From Auxenochlorella pyrenoidosa (lineage: Eukaryota > Chlorophyta > Trebouxiophyceae > Chlorellales > Chlorellaceae), in contig KQ482061.1 of NCBI GenBank assembly GCA_001430745.1, positions 387,562 through 415,677 on the forward strand: DNA of 28,116 nucleotides, given 5' to 3'. A model generated the notes under the pieces. That model had not been told where the DNA came from and ran no database searches. It was given only the letters and a program-made list of their open reading frames with translations. A program made the translations under genes and the position numbers. Below, in pieces: positions 1-8,289 of this stretch. Position 1 is the first letter of the stretch; every line of letters begins with the position of its first letter.

Positions 1-113
1 ACCAGCAGGTTGGGTGCACAACCAGCGGAGCCAGGGTGTGCACCAAGAAGCCACAGCAGTTTGGGAGGGGGAGGAGGGCGTCGTACATGCGTGGATTGCA
101 CCCTGACGCCCAC

Positions 114-1301
114 CTGACACGCACTCCACCAGCCTGTCATCCGGGTGGATGGTGGAGCAGCTGGCGGCATAAAAAAAGTTCTGCGGGCACCAGGTCGGGG
201 AGGCTGGGCGCAGGGATGGGCGGACGGGCAGAGGGCGCTGTCAGGCACGTGCGCAGCGCGCGCCTGGTGTCTCAAGAGCCACAGAGATGGCACAGGAACG
301 TTCCTAACACACAAGTGTACAGCCGTGACCAGGCAGGCACTGCCGCCGGGCACCACCCCGGGCACTGGTGCAGCAAAGGCGAGGCGCATGCCCTCACTGG
401 CTGCCCCACTGCTGGAACCCAGGCAGGCAATACATACAGGCAGGCCTGGCCTGGCCTGCGGCTGCTGCAGCGAGGGCTGGATGTCCACGATGGGCACCGT
501 CACCGACCTCGACTCCACAGTGCCCACGCATGTGCTGGCTGCGGCGGGCGGGGCGGGCAGGGGGGACCGATCGCTCCTTGGCGGCCGCTGGAGCCAGCAT
601 CCAGTAGCCAATGCAGCTGGCTCGCAGGGTTGTCGAAACCGCCCCTCAAGGCCCACACAAGCATGCGTGAGCAGCAGCCGGGGCAGGCAAACAAGCAGGC
701 ACCCCCCTCCACTCCACCCCATTATCCGTGGCATGCACCGAGGGAAGCGGGGAGAAGCAGAGGGGCCGGGGCGCACCCAGCAACGGCGTGAACACCATGT
801 GGTTGCGGGGCGACACAATTGTGAGGTCATACTTGGCTTGGTCAATGTCCCGCGCCAGGCGGGCGCCTCCCCAGCCAGTACCCAGGATGACCAGCCGCTG
901 CCTGCAGGAGGCAGGTGGGGCCGGCGTGGGCTGGCCATGAGGGCAAGCATCAAGGGGTCGGCCAGCCGGCCCCCTGTCTGTGTGAAGGTGTTGATGGCAA
1001 GCAGAGAGGAAAGGGCATTTTGAGGCTGTGGTTGGAATCAGGCTCGAGGAGCGGTATCACGCCGCCCCAGCCGGGCAGCGATAGCTCTCTACACGCCGGC
1101 AGCCATGAAAGCCCCCAGCCCTCCACACCTGCCGGTTGTCAGCGGTATGGGGGCCCCCGCAAACTTGATCCGGTTGCCATCACCGCTGTGCAGCAGGCGG
1201 CACGACAGGCCAGGCTCAAACGCTGCGGTTGCTGGCGCCTCCGCCTGTGCTGCAGTCAGACGCAGCTGCTGCAGCAGCGAGGCGCCTCCACGGCGCAGCA
1301 T
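114..1301 (-). CDS. Type II NAD(P)H dehydrogenase, N-terminal part (gene runs off the left edge)
   Basis: Single-subunit flavoprotein that oxidises NAD(P)H and reduces quinone without pumping protons. Exons on the minus strand: 1301-1129, 901-777, 538-456 and 180-114; phases agree at every junction. Residues 1 to about 45 are Arg/Ala/Leu-rich with few acidic residues, and read as a mitochondrial targeting peptide ending near RLLHSGDG; a plastid location is not excluded. The Rossmann motif GTGWGGARLARDID follows, then SPRNHMVFTPLLASTCVGT and RSVTVPIVDIQP, then NFFYAASCSTIHPDDR. These are hallmark blocks of the NDA/NDB/NDE family. The third intron is best read with a GC donor at 455-454; a GT donor at 437-436 would add six residues. 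Start: first ATG of the open frame, just upstream of the targeting peptide. The quinone-binding C-terminus lies outside the window, and 1-113 is probably intron. Divergent from RIT1. Confidence 0.88.
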
Positions 1302-1720
1302 CCCTGCTGATCGCGCGCCAATAATAAGAGCCCCGCCGAGAGGTCAGCGATACGCGGTGCGGTCGGTTTGTTGCAGGAGCAGCCGGGTTTCGGCTAGGGA
1401 GTGTTTATTCCAGTGATTGAACGATGGCAAGTTGACTGGGCCAGCCCAACAGCCCCGAAACTTCCGGTTTGCACGATTCAAGCTGGTCCTGCTACGAGTG
1501 CTGCACTCGAGCAGATGCTTATTGCGTCTGAATACATGCATGTTGCAGGGACTGCAATCTTTCTCAATTTATGACAGAGGCCCTCTGTTTCGTCGACAAG
1601 ACTGTGCGCAACAGCTTTCCCCGGCTGCTTGGAAACCGCAGGACTCTCCCTTTGCATCTGTCCTAACTCGACAGCACGTCAAGAACCCACCGCAATCGGC
1701 GCCACCATCGTACATATCCC
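1302..1720. promoter_or_regulatory. Divergent intergenic region between the NADH dehydrogenase and RIT1
   Basis: 419 bp separate the two start codons, so both promoters and 5' leaders must lie here or overlap the first exons. The stretch is less GC-rich than its surroundings (for example around 1317-1330 and 1540-1575). I see no clear TATA box or other defined element. The regulatory role is inferred from position only. Confidence 0.5.
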
Positions 1721-4700
1721 ATGTCAGCGCCGCCGCCGCCGCCAGGCGCCGCTGGCAGCAGCGGCACGGCGGCGGGCGATGGCGGGGAGGTCACGGTGCT
1801 GCTTGGTCTGAACCAGGCGCCGTCCATGAACTCCGTGCTGCGGGCGCTGAAGCGAGAGGACAGCTCCCTGTTCAGCTGCGTGGCCAGCATTGCTGACGAC
1901 GCACAGTTTGTGGAGCAGGCAAGCCAGGGGACGTGGTTGATTCATCACACTGGCAAACGTGTCACCTGTGATTGGCATCCGCCTGTCGCGACTGCTGGAT
2001 TTGTTATTGCAATACCACTGCATTGCAGTCAGAATGTTTCCAGATCCCCCACCGCCCCGCCCTGCTCCCTGCCCCGCCTGCTGCGTACCCCCGCCAGGTG
2101 GCTGCCCACTACCCCGGCCTCCCCCTGCTGCCCAACCTGCGCTGCGGCGTGTGGTATGTGCGCCCCCCGCTGGGGCCCACCTGCTACTTCAAGTCGACGG
2201 ACGGACACAACAACAACTGGTCGTTCAGCACGGTGCGGCTCAACCTGGGGGTGGCTGAGCTGGCGGCCGCGGCGGGCGGCTGCGTCGTCGTGGACGCCAC
2301 GCGGCGCGGCAAGGTGGGCGCGACAGGGGCCCCACCCGTTTCATGTGCCAGCTCGGGGAAAGGGGGGATCAGTACACAAGCGGAGCAATGCAAGCTGCGA
2401 AGGCAGCCGCAGCAACAGCTCATCTGCAGGGGTGCTCTCCCGCTGGGCCTGCTGCCCTACCGCTGTATCTCGGATCTCGTCATGTGCCCTGCAGCGCTTC
2501 CCGGATGCCATGTCCAAGACCATCCCCATGTGGTGCGCCGTCTTGAACCGAGCCATCCACCGCCTGCGCCAGCAGACAGCCGCCGCTGCAGCCGCGGCGC
2601 CAGCAGCAGCAGGAACGGCGGCTTGTGGAACCGAGCCCAGCACAGCGGCGGCAGGCCCGGCGCTGGCTGCCGAGGGGCCGGCAGCAGCGGCTTCGGCAGG
2701 CGAGCCGCCCGGCGCTGCACCTTGGGACTGCGACCTGCATCTGCCTCCCTGGGTGTCTGATGTGGAGCGCAACAGCATTCTGCAGCGCCTGGACGGCTGG
2801 GTGGACGACCTGTTTGGGGTGAGGCAGCTCAGGAGGGCCCGGCCGTGGCCCAATCACATGGCCAGCTCAGGAGGGCTGATGCCTTGCCCTGACAGCTCGG
2901 CCGGGTTGCGCTGCTCTGGTGCACCGCGGGTGCCAGGTTTGTTGGACCGCCGCACCACAGCTGCACACCCACATGCAGCATGCGGGTGCACCGCGGGTGC
3001 CGGGTTTGTTGGACCGCCGCACCACGGCTGCACACCCACAGCAGCCCCGCAGGCTGCATTTGGGACCTGCACCGCACCTCCCTGCGCAGCCTGCATGTCC
3101 CCCACAGCTCGCGCCCCTGCCCACCCCTTGTGCAGGTGAAACCAGACCTTTCGACGCTGTGTGCCACACTGGCCAAGCCGCTGCGCTGCCTGTGGGTCAG
3201 CCAGGTGGGCGGCCGCGCGGGCAGTAGGCGGGCCTTGCGCCACTGCCCGATGACGCAGCCTGGGCCCCCCGCTCCTTGCCGGGGCCCTCATGCGGTGTCA
3301 CGCTTCGCATGTTGGGCCAAAGGATGCCAAGCCTCTGTCATTGATTTTCGAGTTGTACACAGCAGCCCCTGCCTTTCGTACCTGGTGCAGGACATCCGGC
3401 TGTGGCTGGAGGAGGGGCAGGCGGTGGATGTGGCGGCCCTGCCCTTCACGCCCATCGTGCTGGTGAACGCGTCGGCCAGCGCTGCCCGCGAGCGACGCTG
3501 CCTCACGCTGCCCCCAGGTGACTGCAGGGCCGGCTGCCCCGCACTGCAGGGTGGGCTGATGCACCTCCCTCTCTCCGTTCCTCGCTGCATGCACCGGCCA
3601 GCAGGCTGCGCCTGTGCCCTCTCCCCTTGAGCGCAATCTTCCTTTTCCACTGACCCGCAGAGGCCGCCGGCAAGGAACCCATGAGCATCAGCTACAGCTA
3701 CTGCCCCGGGGCGGCAGATGACGAGGAGTCCTGGGCCTGTGGGCTGAGCCCGGAGCTGATGTGGCGCCACCTGCGCGCCCTGCTGGCAGCGGGCCCAGGG
3801 GGGATTGAGGCCGCGGTGCGCCGCCTGCTGGCGGGGCAGCAGCGACAGCTGGGAGGGACTGCGGCAGGAGCCGTATCAGGAGCAGCAGCAGGGGCAGAAG
3901 CAGCAGCTGGCCATGCAGGCCAGGGTAGCGACTGTAGCGGATCACAGCCAGGCCAACCAGTTGCTGTGCAGACAACAGCGCGCTCGGAAGTGCCGGTTGA
4001 GGGATCGTGCAGCCGGCCTGCTGCGGCGGTGGCGGCGGCATTGACAGAAAGAGCGGCTGGTGCTGCTTTGCCAGCTGGTGGTGCTGGCCCAAGCGCAGGC
4101 CTGCAGCAGCAGGTCGGTGCGGGGCAGCACTGCCTGCTGCCGCGCGGCTGCCTGCCCGCGCAGGCGGCGGCGGTGCAGCAGCTGGGGGCCGGCATATTCC
4201 TTCTGGGCGGCACCGGCCTGGCGCTCGGCAGTGCGGCAGCTGCAGCAGCGCCGCATGTGTGGCAGCACGTGGATGCTGTGCTTCACCTGGGCCTGCAGCC
4301 CGTGGCAGGCATGCAGCAGGAGCGGCAGTGGTATCCCACGCAAGGGGCAGCAGCAGCAGCAGCAGCAGCAGCAGTGCCGGATGGGACACAGGAGGCAGCT
4401 CGCAAAGAAGCCCCCAGCAACAGCTGCTGCCGCAGCAGTGGAGCGCAGCAGGAGGGTGCACAGCTGCCTGCTGGCCCCCCTGCTGCGCCTGCTGGCCCAG
4501 CAGCCTGTCGGTACTGCTGGCTGCACGTGCGCAGCAGCAAGGAGGATCGGCACTCGCTGGAGCAACACCTGCCGGCAGCGCTGGCCTTTGCCCGTGCGCA
4601 GCTGGCACGGCGCCGGCGCCTGCTGCTGTGCTGCGACAGTGGGCTGGACGCCTCTGTGTGCGCAGCCGTCGCCTGCCTGCTGGCCTTCTTCCGCCTGGAG

Positions 4701-5021
4701 GAGCGCCCTGGTGCCGGCGGCGGGCTGCTGCCGGTATGGGCGGGCATACCGGATGCGGCAGCCGAGGACTCGGCAGGAGACACAGCAGCGCACCAGGCAG
4801 GAGGGCATGCAAGGGGGGGCGGTACCAGCGGAGCAGCTGCGGCCGAGCAGCCCACCCCAGCACCAGCGCCGCCGCCCTTTCCGCCGGTGGCAGGGCCAGC
4901 GGGGTTTGACAAGCTGGCAGTACGGCAGCACCTGGGGGTGGTGTCGGCTCACTACCCCACGGGGCGCCCCACGCGCGGCATGCTCAAACAGGTCTACAAC
5001 TTTTTCCTCGGCCAGTTGTGA
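1721..5021 (+). CDS. RIT1: tRNA A64-2'-O-ribosylphosphate transferase, initiator tRNA specific
   Basis: Adds a ribosyl phosphate to A64 of cytosolic initiator tRNA-Met, which in yeast keeps it away from the elongation factor. Exons: 1721-1918, 2098-2313, 2495-2818, 3136-3204, 3391-3517, 3661-5021, giving 764 residues with consistent phases. Family blocks: NLRCGVWYV (about 79-87), YFKSTDGHNNNWSFS (96-110), CVVVDATRRGK (128-138), then directly across intron 2 RFPDAMSKTIPMWCAVLNRAI (139-159), WVSDVERNSILQRLDGWV in exon 3, and FTPIVLVNAS in exon 5. A long Gln/Ala-rich linker in exon 6 includes nine Ala codons (541-549). The C-terminal dual-specificity-phosphatase-like domain follows, with a loop around Cys635-Cys636 (CCDSGLDAS) and a final RGMLKQVYNFF block. 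The loop lacks the catalytic Arg, as expected for this non-phosphatase domain. The first intron starts with GC. The start is the ATG giving an open first exon in frame with the conserved core. Confidence 0.93.
1919..2097 (+). other. GC-AG intron, RIT1 intron 1
   Basis: The exon ends GTGGAGCAG and the intron begins GCAAG. The acceptor is CAG before GTGGCTGCC. The join gives FVEQ-VAAHYPGLP in phase 0, leading straight into the conserved NLRCGVWYV block. No nearby GT donor keeps this frame. Confidence 0.8.
2918..3042 (+). repeat. Tandem repeat, about 67-bp unit, two copies, in RIT1 intron 3
   Basis: The segment starting near 2918 recurs 67 bp later near 2985 with only a few substitutions. It lies wholly inside the 2819-3135 intron. 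It creates chance open frames on both strands that should not be taken for genes. Confidence 0.85.
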
Positions 5022-5528
5022 GCCTGGCCCAGGAACTGCCAGATGTTGCAGCATTTGCACGATCTGATCTCCCGCATGGAGTGAGATGTGTCGCAACAGA
5101 GGCCGTGTTGGGCAACAGGCCAAGTGAAGGGGTATAAAAAGATGAGGAGACTTCAGGGGTTTGGCAAGGGAGACGGGAGGGGTTGTTGTGCTGCTTGATG
5201 CCAGTCCAGCGAACGTTGGGGCGATTGGAGGCAGCAAGGCCTGGGTTGTGGCAGCACATTTGGACAGAGGCGCTAGGGAATGCATGTCAAAAGGAGGCAG
5301 GCAGGCACAGCAGGCGCTAGGCAGGGTCATATCTCAGGAGGGAGGCAAGCAGAGTACACATGGGAAGGGCACAGCGGTTGGTGTTTGTGAAAGAAGGCGG
5401 GCAATCGTTCAGCAGGGGAATGCAAGCTGCAGCCAGGCTGGCTGCAGCCAGGCACAGCTCGCCAGCACGGCAGAGGCACTGACAGCGGCACTGCACGCAG
5501 CTCGTGAGGGCGCCGCGCGGTGCTGCGC
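5022..5528. other. Convergent intergenic region, 3' ends of RIT1 and the Ala-rich gene
   Basis: About 507 bp between the stop codons of two converging genes, so it must hold both 3' untranslated regions. I see no coding sequence, no RNA gene and no clear TGTAA signal. A run near 5419-5460 shows a short CAGGCTGGCTGCAGCCAGGC palindrome-like block; no function is assigned. Confidence 0.5.
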
Positions 5529-7855
5529 TCAGGCGCTGGCGCTGGCGGCGGAGCTGCTGCTGCCGCCGCCGGTCAGGCGGGCGACCAGCTGCCGCACGAA
5601 GCTGGCCACGGTGCGGATGACCGCTGCCAGCTGCTGCAGCAGCTGGGCGAACACGCCCGCCGGCTGCTGCTGCTCCACTGCGAGGGGCTGCTCAGCAGCA
5701 GCAGCCACGGCCAGCCGCTGCCGCTCCTGAGCCTCCTGCTCCGCCTGCATCAGCACAGGAGCAGGGGCTGTGAGTACTTGGCCAGCTGGACTGGCCCCGT
5801 GCTGCGAGTGACATCGACTGCTGACCTCGGGGCGTCTGAGTTGGCGGCAGCGGCACGGTGGTCGCTCCTCCCGCTGCAGGCGCGCACGGGCCAAGCACGC
5901 GTGTGCCGGGCAGGCTGAAAAAACATAGAAAAAACACCGAACCTCAGCAAGCCTCCTCCCCCTCACCAGCTTGCGCAGCAGCGCCTCGCTGCGGGCCAGC
6001 GACTCCTGCTCCCGCGCCTGCTTCTGCCTCGAGTCGGCCATCAGGGTGCTGATCTTGGCCAGGTGCTCGGGGGCCACCTCCACAGCCTGCGGGGGCATAA
6101 TGTCAATCCAGGGCAGGAGGGCGCTGGGTGGACGGGCAAACGAGCGAAGTAAGGCAAGAGGCGGCCCAGCAGGCTGCTTGCAGGAGCAACAGGAACGACC
6201 AGCGGGACAGCCTGCAAAAGAGAGGCGCTGTCGCGCACCTTGCGGCGCTCGGCCTGCTCTGCCTGCTGCTGGGCAGAGCCCTGCGCCAGCTTGGTGTCGG
6301 CCACCTGCACAGCGGGGGCAGGTGCAGGGTTGGTGAGGAAAGGGACAAAAACAGGGCTCCTGGTATTGCTTGGCAGGGTGCAGCAAGCCATTCGGCGCAG
6401 CCGCAGAATTCGGTCGAGGCAGGATCATGCGCTTGTGTTTGGCTGGCATATAACAATCTGCCCGCAGTTGCCTGCAGGCCTGGCCCCACCCCTCATGCCA
6501 CCGCGTCGGCAGCACGCACCACGGCGGCCATCTTCGCCTTGTAGGCAGCCTCCTTCTCCGCAGCGTTAGGCTCATCGGTGGGCGCAGCGGGGGCAGCAGG
6601 CGCGGCCACGGCAGCCAGCACGGGCTCAGGCTCCAGCCGGCCCTCCTGCTGCTCCTGGCCCCCAGCAGCAGGGGCGGCATCCACCGGGGTGTTGCCCACC
6701 GGGGCATCTGCCGTCATGGCGGAGAGGACGGCCGCGGCGGTGGGGGGCAGGGTAGGCTCGGTCACACGGGTGGTGGGCGCGCCTGAGGGCACCTCGATCG
6801 GGGCAGCCGGTGCCGACTCCGCCTCGGCGGCGGCAGACCCCCGCCAGGCCTCGATCCACTCCTTGACTTGCTGCAGGTTGGGATGGGGGTTTGAGGGGTG
6901 TTGGTGCCTGGGGTTGCAAGTGTAGGCATGGCACAGAACAGGTCGCAACCAGGCGCGTACGTGTTACAGCGGGACCGGTGCGCCTCCTAAAAAACCAGGG
7001 GCTTGTGAGGTTTGGTGCCTGCCTCACTGCCCCACCAGCGGCACACCAACGCAGTCTGCCAGGCATGCCCAGCGAGCAGACCAATAGGCAGACACAGCAA
7101 GCAGCCCACTTGGCACAGTGCAAACTAAATGACTGATTCTCCATCAAATCATTGTTCTGTTTTGAACCAGGGCCTGCCCACCTTCGTCGCCTCCTCCACA
7201 GTCAGGCCGGGCCGCACGGCGGTGCCGTTGGGGGTGCCCTCGGGCTGCGCGGCGCGACGCGGCACGGGCGTTGGGCCGTCGGCGGCGGCAGCGCTCTTCA
7301 CGGCCGCCACCGCGGCGTCGGCAGCGGCGCGCAGCTGCGCCTTGATGTCTCCCAGGCCAACTGTCGCGGGCTGCTTGAACGCGCCCTCCAGGGAGGCGGC
7401 TGCGGCGGCGGTCAGGGTCTGCTCCACCAGCACGTCAGCCGGCGTGGGGCCAGGGGCGACAGCCAGGGGGGCAGCAGAGGCGGAGGCTGCGCTGGCTGCG
7501 GGTGCGGAGACGGCACCCGTGGTGGCGGCAGCAGCGGCGGCGGTGTAGGCGCCAGCTGCGCTGCGGATGGCGGCAGCTGTGCTGGAGGCAAGGCCAGTGA
7601 CCAGGCCCATGCCGATCAGGGTCAGCCCAAACTCCTGGGCCTGGTACGCCATGGCTGCTGCAGCTGCGGGGTCGACCGCAGCAACCGGGGATGCGGGTCC
7701 GCGCCGGCGGCGCGCGGCAGGCGCCAGAGCACGTGCAGGGCTGCGGTGTGGGGCAACAGGGCAGATGGGAGCAAATGAGTAACAAGGAGAGTCCTGGGAA
7801 GGCCGCAAGCCAGCCCCGACAGAAAGGCCTTTCACTACCCTGCCCTCGCAGCCAT
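5529..7855 (-). CDS. Unrecognised Ala-rich protein, possibly plastid-targeted
   Basis: I do not recognise this family. Exons on the minus strand: 7855-7839, 7740-7182, 6870-6502, 6304-6239, 6086-5967, 5744-5529. Phases agree throughout, giving about 448 residues. The N-terminus (ARALAPAARRRRGPASPVAA) resembles a transit peptide. A weakly hydrophobic stretch, LTLIGMGLVTGLASS, follows. The middle is low-complexity Ala/Pro/Glu. Two charged, probably helical segments come next (DTKLAQGSAQQQAEQAERRK and HLAKISTLMADSRQKQAREQ), then a C-terminal amphipathic stretch, QLLQQLAAVIRTVASFVRQ, and a Gly/Ser tail. The first exon is uncertain. The same frame is open up to ATGs at 8056 (515 residues) or 8122. 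A rival first exon starts at ATG 7935, just downstream of an AT-rich patch, and could splice to the CAG before 7675. The body from 7740 leftwards is much better supported than the start. Confidence 0.65.
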
Positions 7856-8289
7856 TGCGCCTGCTCCTGCACCCACCGGCCATGCTGCTGGGCGCTGATG
7901 GCGGGCGCCTGGGCGCTGTGGCAAGCTGCCTGCATAGTGGCAGCGCCGACGGAAAAGTTTAAAAATTTCAACAGCGGGGGCGGCTGGTAAGCGATCTTTG
8001 GCAGAGCGACAACCAGTCGAGGCCAACAGTGTGCCGATCGGGAGAGTTGGAGCCATGAATGCTGCAGTGGTAGCGGTGGCAGCACGGCGTGCAGGGCAGC
8101 GGGGGTCCCGCACTGAGCGCATGGATGGTGCTTTGATCTAGGGTCCTGCAACTTGCTTCAACCACCTTTACACAGAAATCATTTGCACAAACACGTTTTG
8201 CGAGAAAGCAGTTGAGGACATACTGTCCAAGTGATGGCTGCGCACCCACATGGAGCACCTGTGGATCTGTTCGCGGGCCCCTGCTGCGC
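7856..8289 (-). promoter_or_regulatory. 3' flank of carbonic anhydrase and 5' flank of the Ala-rich gene
   Basis: Tandem junction on the minus strand. The right part holds the carbonic anhydrase 3' untranslated region with a TGTAA motif. The left part holds the promoter or first exon of the next gene, including an AT-rich patch at 7952-7972, unusual in this GC-rich window. Its use as a promoter is inferred from position. Confidence 0.45.
8169..8173 (-). terminator. Candidate TGTAA polyadenylation signal of the carbonic anhydrase gene
   Basis: On the minus strand TGTAA lies about 117 nt past the stop codon at 8290. TGTAA is the common poly(A) signal of green algae (known best in Chlamydomonas). 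A five-base motif can occur by chance; position and context support it. Confidence 0.5.

Noticed and set aside
36..1023. Plus-strand open frames over the first kilobase
   Set aside because: They are antisense to the NADH dehydrogenase exons, whose minus-strand motifs (GTGWGG, SPRNHMVFTPLL) are unmistakable.
2918..3042. Direct repeats considered as a CRISPR array or transposon ends
   Set aside because: Only two long copies, no spacers, no inverted ends, and the location is inside a eukaryotic intron.
3942..5330. Long minus-strand open frame (462 codons) opposite RIT1 exon 6
   Set aside because: It lies antisense to a well-supported exon, has no family motif, and is explained by GCA/CAG-rich sequence being open in several frames.
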